A stretch of DNA of 64,000 nt from Pseudomonadales bacterium (GCA_022822135.1 JAJECH010000052.1:62001-126000); one strand, 5' to 3'. Shown: positions 16,921 to 27,142, counted from the stretch's first letter. A program made the numbers and translations. Notes: a model not told the origin generated them from the letters alone.

Positions 16921-17829
16921 CTAATCAAACGCCGGGAAAATCTCCTCGTTGAGTTCCGCGTAGATATCAGGTCGTTGCAGAATCGATTGCAGCATAAATT
17001 CTTCCGAACCGGCATCGATGTAATCTGCACATCGATCGATCACGTATTGCGGAGATCCGATCATCAGGTGATCACGTCCACCACGAAGTTGCTTAGCCTT
17101 CTCTTCGTCGCGCTCGATTCGCATCGGCACATGTGCCGACATTTTTATCTCAGCTGGATCTCGTCCTACCGCCTCGCAATGCTTGTGAAGCACTTCTTTC
17201 TTATGTCGAATGTCATTAGGACTTACGCCGACTAAATTACAGATGTCGGCATATTTCGCGGCCGTACGCAAGGTACGTTTCTCACCATTGCCACCTACCA
17301 TGATCGGGATCGGGTTCTGAACGCCTTTCGGTGCGAACGGTGCTGACTTCAACTGGTAGTACTTCCCGTTGTAATCGAACATCCCATCGTTCGTAAACAG
17401 TTTCTTGACGAGTTCGCACGCCTCCTCAAGACGGTCGGAACGTTCACGCATCGGTGGGAATTCCCAGCCATACGCTTCGTGCTCGCGGATATTCCATCCA
17501 GCGCCAATGCAATACTGTGCGCGTCCGTTCGAAATCATGTCCATCGTCGCTACCATCTTCGCCATCAATGCCGGATTGCGATAGGTATTTCCAGCGACTA
17601 AGACGCCTAACTTAAGTCGATTCGTTACAGCTGCAGCAGCTGCCATCAACGTGATGCCCTCTAACGTGTCAATCGTATCGGACTCTCTAACTTCGGCTGT
17701 ATGGCTCCAAGGCGGTACGAAATGATCGTAGAAATAGACGCTCTCCCACCTGCCTTGTTCCATGGTATCAAGGACAGCGACGATCTCCTCCCAGGATGTT
17801 GCCTGGTTATACAATTGTGATGAAAACAC
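16921..17829 (-). CDS. LLM-class flavin-dependent oxidoreductase
   Basis: A 302-residue luciferase-like protein of the F420-dependent (FGD-like) group. TFLEG-type strand TLEGITLMAAAAAVTNRLKLG, the segment GRAQYCIGAGWNIREHEAYG and IPIMVGGNGEKRTLR are conserved blocks, closely matched by the LLM gene at 42.5 kb. The open frame extends to TTG 17856, but GTG 17829 has an AAGGAG site six bases upstream (17836-17841 on the complementary strand) and begins FSSQLYNQAT as in relatives, so it is the better start. It diverges from the nitronate-monooxygenase paralogue 58 bp away, suggesting joint control. Confidence 0.87.
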   Translation of the reverse strand: MFSSQLYNQATSWEEIVAVLDTMEQGRWESVYFYDHFVPPWSHTAEVRESDTIDTLEGITLMAAAAAVTNRLKLGVLVAGNTYRNPALMAKMVATMDMISNGRAQYCIGAGWNIREHEAYGWEFPPMRERSDRLEEACELVKKLFTNDGMFDYNGKYYQLKSAPFAPKGVQNPIPIMVGGNGEKRTLRTAAKYADICNLVGVSPNDIRHKKEVLHKHCEAVGRDPAEIKMSAHVPMRIERDEEKAKQLRGGRDHLMIGSPQYVIDRCADYIDAGSEEFMLQSILQRPDIYAELNEEIFPAFD

Positions 17830-17887
17830 GGTTTTCTCCTTACGAATAACAAACAAGAATAATCGATTAGCTTTGGGCGGAGTTTGA

Positions 17888-19015
17888 ATGAAGTCGAAAA
17901 TCTGCGATCTACTAGGAATTGAGTTTCCTCTAGTCGCGTTTACTCACTGTCGGGATGTCGTTGTAGAAGTTTCGAAAGCAGGTGGTATGGGCGTGCTGGG
18001 TGCTGCCGGACATGGCGCAGCTTCCCTCGATTTCCAACTGAATTGGATTGATGAGCGAATCGATGGAAAGCCGTACGGCGTTGACTTGATCGCACCAACG
18101 AGCATCGCGATTACAGACGATACTTCGCCGAAAGAAACACTCGGCATGGTGCCAGAAGAACACAGAGATTTCGCACGTGGAATTCTTGCGCAACACAACA
18201 TAGACACGCGAGATGTCTATAAGGGTCAGACTGGGGGCGGCGGCGGATTCCTGACAAAAGGACGCGCGACGAACATCATTGATGTTGCCTTTTCGCACCC
18301 CATCAAATTGATCGCAAACGCACTTGGTGTTCCACCTCGCTACATGATCGAAATGAGTAAGGAACGGGGGGTAGTTCCAGCAGCGCTTGTCGGCGCGAAA
18401 GAACACGCCGTGAAGCAAGTCGAAGCAGGTGTTGAAGTACTGGTCGTTGCTGGCACTGAAGCGGGTGGCCATTGTGGTGAGGTTTCGACCTTGGTGCTTG
18501 TCCCGGAAGTAGCCGAAGCTGTGCAGGACTCTGACGTCGCTATCCTAGCTGCTGGTGGCATCGTCACAGGTCGCCAAATGGCCGCAGCGATGGCAATGGG
18601 CGCGGACGGCGCGTGGACCGGCTCGGTTTGGCTAACCACCATCGAAGCCGAAACGTCACCCGTGATCAAAGAAAAATATGTTCAAGCAAGCTCTCGTCAG
18701 ACCGTACGCTCCAAGTATCGAACCGGCAAATACTCACGGCAACTTCGGTCCCCTTGGACGGACGCGTGGGAGTCAGAAGAAGCGCCTGAACCACTTCCAA
18801 TGCCGCTCCAATCTCTGGTATCTGAAGCGCCACTTGCGCGCGTAACGAAACTGGCGGAAGGCGGTCATGAAGGCGCTCGCCACTTGGCAACGTCGTTTGT
18901 TGGCCAAGGCGTGGGACTCATGAACTCAATTCAATCTACGCGAGACGTTGTCTTCGAGTTCATGGAAGACTATCTCAACGCCACCGAGAGACTAAAGAGC
19001 ACCGTCGAGGAGTAA
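17888..19015 (+). CDS. Nitronate monooxygenase family protein (paralogue)
   Basis: A 375-residue FMN TIM-barrel protein that matches the gene at 1950-3083 along its whole length, including the start MKSKICDLLGIEFPL, VAGTEAGGHCGEVST, ILAAGGIVTGRQMAA and the C-terminal SKYRTGKYSRQLRSPW extension. The central segment differs most, with a glycine-rich insertion TGGGGGFLTKG. The shared long C-terminal extension suggests a subfamily with its own substrate and not a generic nitronate oxidase. It diverges from an LLM gene over a short shared promoter region. Function beyond the fold is unknown. Confidence 0.87.
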   Translation: MKSKICDLLGIEFPLVAFTHCRDVVVEVSKAGGMGVLGAAGHGAASLDFQLNWIDERIDGKPYGVDLIAPTSIAITDDTSPKETLGMVPEEHRDFARGILAQHNIDTRDVYKGQTGGGGGFLTKGRATNIIDVAFSHPIKLIANALGVPPRYMIEMSKERGVVPAALVGAKEHAVKQVEAGVEVLVVAGTEAGGHCGEVSTLVLVPEVAEAVQDSDVAILAAGGIVTGRQMAAAMAMGADGAWTGSVWLTTIEAETSPVIKEKYVQASSRQTVRSKYRTGKYSRQLRSPWTDAWESEEAPEPLPMPLQSLVSEAPLARVTKLAEGGHEGARHLATSFVGQGVGLMNSIQSTRDVVFEFMEDYLNATERLKSTVEE

Positions 19016-19097
19016 TACTTCTCTGCACACTTGTATGCGAACGGTGCTCGGCAACCAGCGAGTACCACCGATCATCTCAACCGGTGATTAACAGTCG

Positions 19098-21011
19098 CTA
19101 GTGACTATGTCCAGGTAAATTTATCGCAGGATTACGTTCAAAGAAACCAACTGGGTGGAGCGTAAATCCGGTATATTCAACCGGCATGACGGGCCAATCC
19201 TCTGGTCTCGGAATATGCGTTACGCCACAGGTGTGCCACACGACGACATCGGTATCTTCAATATTTCGATCGGCAGTGGTCCAATGTGAGATACCATCGC
19301 CGTGTCCTAGATGTGGATAGTCGCCCGCCGCACATAACTCAGATTCGCTATAAGGGGTAACCCAAAGATTGTGCTTGGCGAATCCGGCGCGCTTAACGAC
19401 CGCCGATTCTTCCCGAGCAAACAAGGTTGGAATCGCGTGCGGACTAAGTCGATATGCGACAGGTTTTCCAAGTCGATTCGTTCGGTGGTGGTTCACTACC
19501 TTCCACGAACGCGCTTTCGAAGCATCGGCATCCCGCTTCGCCGCTAACTCACTCTTGAGCAATGTTTCATGAGCCGCGAATGCTGTCCCATCAGGGTTCG
19601 CCGCGCTCACCGGTTCGGATTCCGTATTAACTTCGTAAACACAGTTGTCCGACCCATCTAATTCAAAGTCCAATCTGAAGCAGAAAAGATGTTGATGGAT
19701 CGGTGACGCGACGTTAGGTGCTACCAGAGGCGCGAATTGAGGCCGTTCCTGCCCTTCTTCTACCGCCGACACACCCACAATCCCCGTTAGCTTGACCTCC
19801 ATTTGAATCGTTCCGTCAAGATATAGGTACCAGTAAAAACCGTACTCGTAATTCCCTACCGTATGGAATGTACTAACCACCAAGCGTCGGGAACGCCTAA
19901 CTTCCGTGCTCTTAGTGTGACCGTTGTGGTGCTTCCAGAGCACTCCGTAGTCTTCTTCGTGAATGCAAATCGCTCGTTCAACAACTCGAGCAAGGCCATC
20001 TGGTTTGACGCAAACATGATCTAGGTAGTGGATTTCTCCAAGGCAGTCACAACCAAGTGTCAACGAATTTACACAGTTGCCGATGCTTGCTTCACCCGCA
20101 TCTAAAACGTGCTTCCAACGATGCATCGGATCCGTGTCGCCATACGGTACCACCATATCTGATAACGCAGCTCGATGCAATATGGTCCGAACACGCTCGT
20201 CGTCCTCATAACTAAGTTCATGTAATACAAGGCCATTGACTGGATGGATGCTTACGCGAAAGCTCCAGCTCTGCCAGCGTACCTTGTGTCCTTCAACCGT
20301 GAACCCAGGACCGTTGGGTTGATTGATCTGTAGTTCATTCGGCGCTCTTTGAAGTGTCTCAAAGTCGCTGTTCTCGTACCTCCCGTGTTCTTTCGGGATG
20401 GGTACAACACCGTGGTCTTCAAGATGAGCCACTCGACCCTCTGTGAGATCGACATGGGCAATCAATCCTTGGATTGGGTGCGCATATCCGTTGTCGGCCG
20501 CATTTTCACGAAAAAACGCGATGACTCGATTCGCTCGGTGACCTTCAGGAATGGATGAGTGCTGATAACCACCAGCGGGCCAAGGGTCGAGCTGGACATG
20601 GGTAACGTCTTCAATCCCACGGTTTTGCATCGCCTTTAGCCAACCAGCGTCAGATTTAGTAATCGTCACAGCGCTTACATAGTCGGCGAACCCGATCGGA
20701 GCATGTCCATTCTCGATACGAGTGATGCTTACTTCATTTGTTGAGAGATTGACCGTTGCTATGAAACCGCCATCCAACCGATCGGGTTCCGGATAGTCGA
20801 AACCGTCGTAGCGCAAGATTCGATCAAATGATTGTCCCTGCTTGTAAATTCGAAGGAGATCTTTACTCGGCTCCTTCAGCCTAACGGAACAGAATGTCGC
20901 CTTCTCTCCGAGCTTCTTCTTCGCAAGCCGAGCACCTTTCTCGACCTCATCAAATGACGGTGGATCGAGCGGATGTCCGATTTCTACTGAAGTTGCAGAT
21001 TCATCAAGCAT
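19098..21011 (-). CDS. Primary amine oxidase (copper/TPQ)
   Basis: A 637-residue copper amine oxidase that oxidatively deaminates primary amines to aldehydes, ammonia and H2O2. The TPQ cofactor motif is N387-Y388-E389-Y390 (VGNYEYGF), with Tyr388 the residue converted to topaquinone. Copper ligands are H439 and H441 (PIHQHLFCF) and a third His near 600 (HTCGVTHIPR). The catalytic base is D304 (VLDAGE). PMHRWKHVLDAGEASIG and RNIED-type segment DRNIEDTDVVVWH are family signatures. No signal peptide is visible, so it is probably cytoplasmic. Co-directional with the ABC exporter genes upstream but 133 bp away, so an operon is uncertain. Confidence 0.93.
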   Translation of the reverse strand: MLDESATSVEIGHPLDPPSFDEVEKGARLAKKKLGEKATFCSVRLKEPSKDLLRIYKQGQSFDRILRYDGFDYPEPDRLDGGFIATVNLSTNEVSITRIENGHAPIGFADYVSAVTITKSDAGWLKAMQNRGIEDVTHVQLDPWPAGGYQHSSIPEGHRANRVIAFFRENAADNGYAHPIQGLIAHVDLTEGRVAHLEDHGVVPIPKEHGRYENSDFETLQRAPNELQINQPNGPGFTVEGHKVRWQSWSFRVSIHPVNGLVLHELSYEDDERVRTILHRAALSDMVVPYGDTDPMHRWKHVLDAGEASIGNCVNSLTLGCDCLGEIHYLDHVCVKPDGLARVVERAICIHEEDYGVLWKHHNGHTKSTEVRRSRRLVVSTFHTVGNYEYGFYWYLYLDGTIQMEVKLTGIVGVSAVEEGQERPQFAPLVAPNVASPIHQHLFCFRLDFELDGSDNCVYEVNTESEPVSAANPDGTAFAAHETLLKSELAAKRDADASKARSWKVVNHHRTNRLGKPVAYRLSPHAIPTLFAREESAVVKRAGFAKHNLWVTPYSESELCAAGDYPHLGHGDGISHWTTADRNIEDTDVVVWHTCGVTHIPRPEDWPVMPVEYTGFTLHPVGFFERNPAINLPGHSH

Positions 21012-21144
21012 TTAAGACGTCCTACTTTTTGTCAATTCTCAAGAAACGGACCGCCGATCTCACCAGTCCGTCGAGCCGCATATCGAAATTATGGAACCGT
21101 TGCATACTGTTCGGTCTCGTTCATTTGAGAGCTAGTTACTCGAT

Positions 21145-22881
21145 TCAATTTTCGATCGCGATCGCGTCGAGAATGTGGTTTGAGCGGTCGACGACGTAAT
21201 TTGCTAATGGCTTCAGCATTAAGCCAGCCAGTACCAAGAACACACTGAACTCAAGTAGGGAAACAAGAAAATAGACAGGAATTCCACTAGACGCGTCCGG
21301 TGCAGCGTCTATTTCCAATAAGTAGGAAGCTATCCAGATCACCAATCCCATCAAGATCAGTTCCACCAGAACCGCCAATGCCGTGGCCATACCACCATGT
21401 GCTTTCATTGATGTAAAAGACACAGCGTATGGGTAACGTGCGGACCATACGATTCCTACGACACAACATCCTATGAAGAGCAACATGGTTTGAAGCACTG
21501 TACCAAGGAGATGTGAAATGGATATCGAAGTCATCACGATCGCGAGCGTGAATACGATAAGAGCAATCACGCTAAACACAAGGAATAACGCCAAAAACTT
21601 ACCTAAGAGTACGTATTTCAGGTTCATCGCAGCGAATAAATAGAGCCGAAACCCCAGTCTGTCAAACGCGAATAAATTGCAGACCAAACCTACCGGCGCG
21701 CCGATAAAAGCCACGGCACCTATCAGCAGCAGCGGAAGCGAAGTCGGCTCAAACAGCGCTGGAAAGCGCAACAAAAGAACTGGTAATAGCACTAAAAAGA
21801 TGAACGGTGTTAACAAATTCATCTTCCCGTATGCCGATCGTACCCAGCTTTTCAAGGTGACATTGAAAACTGCGAAAATCGGTGATTTTGCAATCCTCAA
21901 ATCTCTGCTACTTTGTTGGTCGCTCGGCGCTTTTGTAACTACTTTTTTATTTCCGTCTTGTCCGTCTCGATATCGTGCGAGAGTGCTACGGTAGCTCCGT
22001 CGAAGACTAAGGAAGGCCAAGCCAAGAAGAATGAGCGTCGATGCGCTGGTCCACCATGGTAGTGCTGATCTCGCAGTCGAAGCCGTGAGAATCCAACCGC
22101 TAGACCAATGGTCTGACGATATCTCATTCAAATCCATGTGACTCTCGTCGGAGCTCTTTTCGTCGTCGGCGATTGAATGCTCACGCACGATTTCAGCAAC
22201 GATCAACTCGGTATCAGGCTGAGCCCTTTTTGTACTAGCTGGCTCCTGTGTCAACGCGAAATAGAAATTAGGTACCTGTGCTGCGAGAATGACGAAGAAA
22301 AAGAGCATGTAAGCCCATACCATCCGTTTTCGTTTATTAACCATTGATAGCAGCAGCCAGTTCTGAAACTGTTGCAATATCGCTCCGACGCATAGTGCAA
22401 ACGCAAGAACCGCGAGTATAAGAACTGCATTGCCTGGAGCGAGAACGACTGCACAAGCGATCGCAAGCCCCAGAAACGCAGGTAAGAAAAAGAGGTTCGA
22501 GAAGGCGATCTGCGACAACCCGAAATTAATGTAAAACACCGTGTCGAAGCGAATCGGTAAGTGGAGCAATCTGTCAAAGGCAAGACCGTCGTCGTGCTGC
22601 AAACTGATCCATAACCCCATGATTCGCACGTAGATAAAGAACGAGAGCAGTACAACCCACGTGATCGCGATAAATGTTGGTGACGCCGTCGGGAGAATAA
22701 GGACGCCTAACCCAAGAGCGAGAAAGAAGGACAAGACGCTCACCGGGATCGCGATGATCGTCCCAAGGACTCCGATCGCCCGTAACAGTGGCCCCTGCCG
22801 ATGCCAACGACGACGCCACAATTTCCAACGCAACCAAAAAACAGCGCCTATGTAGCCGCATTGGCTCATCGCTGCGTTCAT
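21145..22881 (-). CDS. ABC exporter permease (ABC-2-like)
   Basis: A 578-residue polytopic membrane protein with about a dozen hydrophobic segments, beginning after a basic N-terminus WLRWKLWRRRWHRQG. Two groups of spans flank a soluble loop at about 225-320 containing an acidic stretch (DDEKSSDES). I see no ATPase motif, as expected for a permease. It follows the ATPase gene at 55 bp in the same direction, so they likely form a transporter of the ABC-2 kind; substrate unknown. Annotation of the exact permease family would need a profile search. Confidence 0.75.
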   Translation of the reverse strand: MNAAMSQCGYIGAVFWLRWKLWRRRWHRQGPLLRAIGVLGTIIAIPVSVLSFFLALGLGVLILPTASPTFIAITWVVLLSFFIYVRIMGLWISLQHDDGLAFDRLLHLPIRFDTVFYINFGLSQIAFSNLFFLPAFLGLAIACAVVLAPGNAVLILAVLAFALCVGAILQQFQNWLLLSMVNKRKRMVWAYMLFFFVILAAQVPNFYFALTQEPASTKRAQPDTELIVAEIVREHSIADDEKSSDESHMDLNEISSDHWSSGWILTASTARSALPWWTSASTLILLGLAFLSLRRSYRSTLARYRDGQDGNKKVVTKAPSDQQSSRDLRIAKSPIFAVFNVTLKSWVRSAYGKMNLLTPFIFLVLLPVLLLRFPALFEPTSLPLLLIGAVAFIGAPVGLVCNLFAFDRLGFRLYLFAAMNLKYVLLGKFLALFLVFSVIALIVFTLAIVMTSISISHLLGTVLQTMLLFIGCCVVGIVWSARYPYAVSFTSMKAHGGMATALAVLVELILMGLVIWIASYLLEIDAAPDASSGIPVYFLVSLLEFSVFLVLAGLMLKPLANYVVDRSNHILDAIAIEN

Positions 22882-22936
22882 CGTTATCGAGCGTCGCGTA
22901 TTGAGATGAAATTCAGCGGTATGAGTAACACGTTAA

Positions 22937-23716
22937 TTACGAACGTCTGTCCGTCAACCAACTCAACTCTGACCTCATTTCATCGGTGGAACCTACTAGC
23001 TCGAGGAAAACGTCCTCAAGACGTCGCTCATTCAGCGCATCCATGCGATCCTGAAATACCAGCTTGCCAGCATCGATGATGCCAACATGACTACAGATCC
23101 CTTCCACAATGTCAAGAACGTGCGACGTAAGAAATACTGTTGATCCACGCTCGACAAATCGATCCAGAATGTCGCGCATCACGCGCGAGCCGACAGCGTC
23201 GACCCCTTCGAAAGGTTCATCGAGAAATAAGAGATCCGGATCAGGCAGAAGTGCTGCGGCGAGCGCGAGTTTCTTCCGCATCCCGTGTGAATACTCCAAT
23301 ACCAACTGTTTGTCGTTGGAACCTATGTCCAGAACCGATAGGACTTCGTCGACTCGATCCGCTAGAGTTTTGTCGTCAAGTCGGTAAATCCGCGCCACAA
23401 ACGTCAGGTATTCCGGACCAGTGAGCGTATCGAACAATGCCAGATCTTCAGGCACAACACCGATCCGTCGCCGCACCTTTAACGCAGCACCGTCATTCGC
23501 AACATCGGTTCCAAGTAGAACGATATTCCCCGAGTTCGGCTTGAGGATTCCCGTGAGCATCTTGATGGTCGTGGATTTTCCCGCACCGTTGCGACCGAGA
23601 AATCCGTACATCGTGCCATGAGCAACTCGCAGGTCTAAATCTTCTACAGCGTCGAGATCACCGAACGTCTTCGACAAGCTCGCTGTTTCGATCGCATATT
23701 GGTAATCAGTACTCAT
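22937..23716 (-). CDS. ABC transporter ATP-binding protein
   Basis: A 259-residue ABC ATPase. Walker A is GRNGAGKSTTIKML, the signature is YSHGMRKKLALAAALL, Walker B is DLLFLDEPFEGVD and the switch His is in VFLTSHVLD. The signature differs slightly from LSGGQ (SHGMRKK), as in CcmA/NatA-like exporter ATPases. It pairs with the downstream permease gene. The C-terminal 30 residues (RRLEDVFLELVG) follow the usual ABC-2 ATPase end. The start is ATG 23716. Confidence 0.9.
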   Translation of the reverse strand: MSTDYQYAIETASLSKTFGDLDAVEDLDLRVAHGTMYGFLGRNGAGKSTTIKMLTGILKPNSGNIVLLGTDVANDGAALKVRRRIGVVPEDLALFDTLTGPEYLTFVARIYRLDDKTLADRVDEVLSVLDIGSNDKQLVLEYSHGMRKKLALAAALLPDPDLLFLDEPFEGVDAVGSRVMRDILDRFVERGSTVFLTSHVLDIVEGICSHVGIIDAGKLVFQDRMDALNERRLEDVFLELVGSTDEMRSELSWLTDRRS

Positions 23717-23797
23717 GCTTAATGCCTGTAAATTAGCTCGATGCGGACTACGCGGCGTTTTTCAGATCAGGAGCGCGGTCATAGGAGTCACCATTTG

Positions 23798-23820
23798 AAA
23801 AAGGCGCCGACATTCGTCGG
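23798..23820 (-). terminator. Intrinsic terminator after the GMC oxidoreductase gene
   Basis: On the minus strand CCGAC-GAAT-GTCGG (23820-23807) forms a short G/C hairpin, followed by CGCC and a run of five Ts at 23802-23798. It lies 27 bases after the GMC stop codon and fits an end for the aldolase-GMC operon. Confidence 0.6.
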
Positions 23821-23846
23821 AGATGGGACATCGCTATGCTCGTGTC

Positions 23847-25448
23847 CTACGCAGCTTGATCCTCCAGAATCATCTGACTGCCTTTTTCCGCGATCATGAT
23901 GGTCGGCGCATTCGTGTTACCCGACACGAGCGTGGGCATGATTGAGGCATCGATGACTCTGAGTCCTTTCATGCCGTGTACTCGAAGCCGTTCATCGACG
24001 ACTGCCTCAGGATCACTACCCATCTTGCACGTACCGATCGGATGGTAGACCGTACCACCTGCCTTTCGACAGAACGTGAGAAGGGCTTCATCCGAGTCAG
24101 CGCTTTCGCCTGGAAATAGTTCATGATCCACATATTTTGAAAGGGCGTGCGTCCTCCCTATTTCCTGCGCAATACGCATCCCACCAATCAGCGCGCGCCG
24201 GTCTACTTCCTCCGAAAGGAAGTTTGGTCTGATCGCGGGACCTGTGTCCGCGTTAGCGCTCTTTATATGGATTGAACCTCGACTTTCGGGTCTCAACTGA
24301 CAAACCGAAAGTGTCATTCCAGGCGCGTCTTCAAGTTCTGTGCGGCGTACTCCGCGTCGATAGCTGCCGTGCGCGAAATGGAATTGAACATCGGGCGTTT
24401 CGAGATCCGCACGAGTTTTTACAAAACCGTGTGCGATGCCCGCCGTGTAAGTCATAGCGCCTCGTCTAGTAAGTACCCACTTTAGTCCTTCGACAAGCAT
24501 CGGGAAACCACGCGTCTTTGCATTCAGCGAGTCACTGTCCTTTACACGCCAAGCAACACTGGATGCGTAGTGATCACGGTAGTTTTCACCAACACCGGGG
24601 AGCTCGTGAATTAGCTCAATACCATGTTCTTCCAATAACGTAGCCTGACCGACACCCGATAGTTCCAAAATCTGTGGAGATTGAACAGCACCTGCACACA
24701 AGATGACTTCCTTACGAGCACGCGCTTCCTGAACACTACCACTCTTATCCCGAAAATGCACACCAACTGCCGTTTTACCATCAAATATCACCGATTGGCA
24801 AAGCGCGTTGGTTTCTATTTCAAGATTGCCTCGACCGCGGATTGGATCTAGAAACGCACGTGCGGTGCTAAATCTTCGACCTCGTTTTTGAGTAACTTGG
24901 TAGATACCGAAACCATCCTGTTTCGATCCGTTATAGTCGGGGTTATGTTCATACCCTATCTCAACACCCGCTTCGATGTAAGCGTCCAATAGGCGGTGGT
25001 TCTCAATCATGTCCGCCACGTTTAGTTCACCGCCACCGCCGTGAAACTCATCCGAACCTCGTTCAAACGACTCAGATTTACGGAAAAAAGGCAGAATCTC
25101 GTCATACGACCAACCTTGGTTACCTAACTGTGACCATAGGTCGTAATCTTGTGCTTGCCCTCGAACGTACAACATACCGTTGATCGAACTCGACCCACCA
25201 AGAACTTTCCCGCGCGGAATCGGAATCTGCCGATTATTAGTTCCTTCTTCTGGTTCAGTCGAAAAGCACCAATTGACACTAGGCCGATCAATCAGGTGCC
25301 AAAAGCCAGCAGGTATATGGATCAATGGGTGCCAGTCGCGAGTGCCAGCTTCTAGCAAGAGTACACTGTTATGACTATCTCTAGTTAAACGATTGGCGAC
25401 TACACAACCCGCCGATCCCGCACCAACCACAATGTAATCAAATTCCAT
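23847..25448 (-). CDS. GMC-family FAD oxidoreductase (choline/alcohol dehydrogenase-like)
   Basis: A 533-residue FAD enzyme. The dinucleotide fold is [18 protein letters not shown] at the N-terminus, GMC signature 1 is [18 protein letters not shown], signature 2 is [15 protein letters not shown], and the C-terminal [10 protein letters not shown] plus [16 protein letters not shown] supply the active-site His and Asn. It is like BetA-type dehydrogenases, which oxidise alcohols to aldehydes, but these marine relatives act on many alcohols, so the choline label would be unsafe. It starts 11 bases after the class I aldolase gene, in one operon. Confidence 0.9.
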   Translation of the reverse strand: MEFDYIVVGAGSAGCVVANRLTRDSHNSVLLLEAGTRDWHPLIHIPAGFWHLIDRPSVNWCFSTEPEEGTNNRQIPIPRGKVLGGSSSINGMLYVRGQAQDYDLWSQLGNQGWSYDEILPFFRKSESFERGSDEFHGGGGELNVADMIENHRLLDAYIEAGVEIGYEHNPDYNGSKQDGFGIYQVTQKRGRRFSTARAFLDPIRGRGNLEIETNALCQSVIFDGKTAVGVHFRDKSGSVQEARARKEVILCAGAVQSPQILELSGVGQATLLEEHGIELIHELPGVGENYRDHYASSVAWRVKDSDSLNAKTRGFPMLVEGLKWVLTRRGAMTYTAGIAHGFVKTRADLETPDVQFHFAHGSYRRGVRRTELEDAPGMTLSVCQLRPESRGSIHIKSANADTGPAIRPNFLSEEVDRRALIGGMRIAQEIGRTHALSKYVDHELFPGESADSDEALLTFCRKAGGTVYHPIGTCKMGSDPEAVVDERLRVHGMKGLRVIDASIMPTLVSGNTNAPTIMIAEKGSQMILEDQAA

Positions 25449-25459
25449 ATTTAGCTCCT

Positions 25460-26350
25460 TTACGTAGCAGACGCCGCTGCGATGCTACCGATCGCGTGAT
25501 CTAACGCGCTTGTAAAGTCGGCGTCGCTCTGTGACACACGAAGATACTCGGTCAACGCGCGTGAGAAACTCGCGATCATCTTCTGATTAACGGTAAGACG
25601 GGTATTGGATTCCGCTTGCGAATAACCACCAGAAAGCGCAGCAACCCGCAGGACGCGTTGGTTATCACAGAACTCGCTGTAGAAACCCGCTTCCTCGGGT
25701 AATGTCAACTTAAACACTACGGCAGTTCCTTCCTTCAAGCTCGCCAAACCGTCGCGGAGACTTTCACGCAGGTTCACTTCGCAACCGGCTTTGTCTTCCG
25801 CTTCAATGTCGATTTCGGGTTCTACGATCGGTACCAGACCGTTTGCAAGGATTTGCCTTGCAAGATTGAATTGCTGCTCGACAACCGAACGTATACCTTG
25901 TTGGCTATTTGCTTTGATGACAGATCGCATTTTTGTCCCGAAGACGCCAAGACCAAGCGCTTCTTGGAGTCGATCATCTAAGTCGTCCGCGAACGGTTTC
26001 ATGAGTTGAACCCCGTTTGTCTCGTCCGCCAATCCCTTATCTACCTTCAGAAACGGCAAAATACCCTTTCGCTCCCACAAGTAGCGACTGGATCGAATTC
26101 CGTCGGCGTCTCGATGCATCGTACCCTCAAACAATATCGCGCCAAGTACCCGAGGACGAGCAAACGAGCGATTCGTCATGATTCGAACCCGCATGGCGTG
26201 CACCAGATCAAACATCGCTTCTTCACTATCGTAGGCATCGTTTTGGATACCATATCGTTCTAGTGCTTTCGGCGTGCTGCCCCCGCTCTGATCAAGCGCA
26301 GCAATGAACCCCTCACCATTTTTCATGAGCTCAATCTGTTCGTTATTCAC
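25460..26350 (-). CDS. Fructose-bisphosphate aldolase, class I
   Basis: A 296-residue class I (Schiff-base) aldolase of the bacterial short type. GFIAALDQSGGSTPKAL at the N-terminus, the strand ALFEGT-type segment GAILFEGTM, LPFLKVDKGL, VEPEIDIEAED and VVFKLTLPEEAGFY with the presumed Schiff-base Lys are in order. It interconverts fructose-1,6-bisphosphate with two triose phosphates, although relatives can use other aldol donors. Pairing with a GMC alcohol dehydrogenase rather than with glycolysis genes is odd. It diverges from the carbonic anhydrase gene over 143 bp. Confidence 0.88.
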   Translation of the reverse strand: MNNEQIELMKNGEGFIAALDQSGGSTPKALERYGIQNDAYDSEEAMFDLVHAMRVRIMTNRSFARPRVLGAILFEGTMHRDADGIRSSRYLWERKGILPFLKVDKGLADETNGVQLMKPFADDLDDRLQEALGLGVFGTKMRSVIKANSQQGIRSVVEQQFNLARQILANGLVPIVEPEIDIEAEDKAGCEVNLRESLRDGLASLKEGTAVVFKLTLPEEAGFYSEFCDNQRVLRVAALSGGYSQAESNTRLTVNQKMIASFSRALTEYLRVSQSDADFTSALDHAIGSIAAASAT

Positions 26351-26408
26351 GTGTGGTTAGCCGGTTTTCGAGAATGTCCGCGATTTTACGAACGCTCTTC
26401 GCCGTGAA

Positions 26409-26421
26409 ATTTACTGTAAAT
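26409..26421. promoter_or_regulatory. Short palindrome in divergent promoter region
   Basis: ATTTAC-T-GTAAAT is a perfect inverted repeat with six-base arms, located between the divergent aldolase and carbonic anhydrase starts. Its place is right for an operator, but it is short and A/T-rich, and no regulator gene is adjacent. Confidence 0.25.
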
Positions 26422-26493
26422 GAGTCATCTGTTTCTCAATGTTCTGTTTTCGGAACGCAAGATTCGTTGGCTATCAACTAGGAACCCTGGACC

Positions 26494-27015
26494 ATGGCAA
26501 CAACAGGAAATCGCGAGAGTAACATCGACAAACTGCTCGCTCGAGGTTTCGCTAGTCATCTCTCGCCCGAAGAATTGATTCGATCCGGTGATCCGAATCA
26601 GCGTGTCGTAGTGGTGACGTGCATGGACACCCGCATCAATCCGTATCGGATTCTCAATTTAGCAGAAGGAGAGGTGCACCTGCTTCGAAATGCGGGTGGA
26701 GTCATTACGAACGACATCATTCGCTCAATTCTGATCTCACAACGGCTCCTGAATACGCAAGAAGTGCTCGTCGTTCAACATACCAAATGTGGTATGGCTA
26801 CATTTGAAGGCGAGCAATTTAAGGACGAAATCGAGCTCGAGACACACCAGCGGCCTAACTTCGACATGTGTACTTTCAAGAATGTGTACGACAACGTCGA
26901 AGCTTCGCTCCGGTCGCTTCGCGACAATCCGTTCTTGACGCGTACGACTCATATCCGCGGATATGTGTACGATGTTGATGAGGATCGACTTACTGAGGTA
27001 GTCGTGGATCCCTAG
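26494..27015 (+). CDS. Beta-class carbonic anhydrase
   Basis: A 173-residue zinc enzyme for CO2/bicarbonate interconversion. The ligands are C43 in VVTCMDTRINP, with the D45-R47 dyad, and H96 and C99 in VVQHTKCGM; LLRNAGGVIT is also conserved. The short length and motif spacing are like the small beta-CAs of actinobacteria and marine proteobacteria. Supplying bicarbonate to the nearby carboxylase is possible in principle but the genes are 10 kb apart. The 27016-27142 stretch after it is A/T-rich, with no clear terminator. Confidence 0.9.
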   Translation: MATTGNRESNIDKLLARGFASHLSPEELIRSGDPNQRVVVVTCMDTRINPYRILNLAEGEVHLLRNAGGVITNDIIRSILISQRLLNTQEVLVVQHTKCGMATFEGEQFKDEIELETHQRPNFDMCTFKNVYDNVEASLRSLRDNPFLTRTTHIRGYVYDVDEDRLTEVVVDP

Positions 27016-27142
27016 TCAGACCCATTGGTATCTTGCGATCGATCATGTAAAGTCAAGAACCTCTGGATGATCGAATAATAGTCTTTAAAAACAAATAGTT
27101 ATCTAAATATTCTCCTTAGTACTTACTAGTATATTTCATCTC

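Noticed and set aside
19043..19086. Two adjacent hairpins after the second nitronate-monooxygenase gene
   Set aside because: Stems of eight (with one wobble) and five pairs without a T run; too weak to call a terminator.
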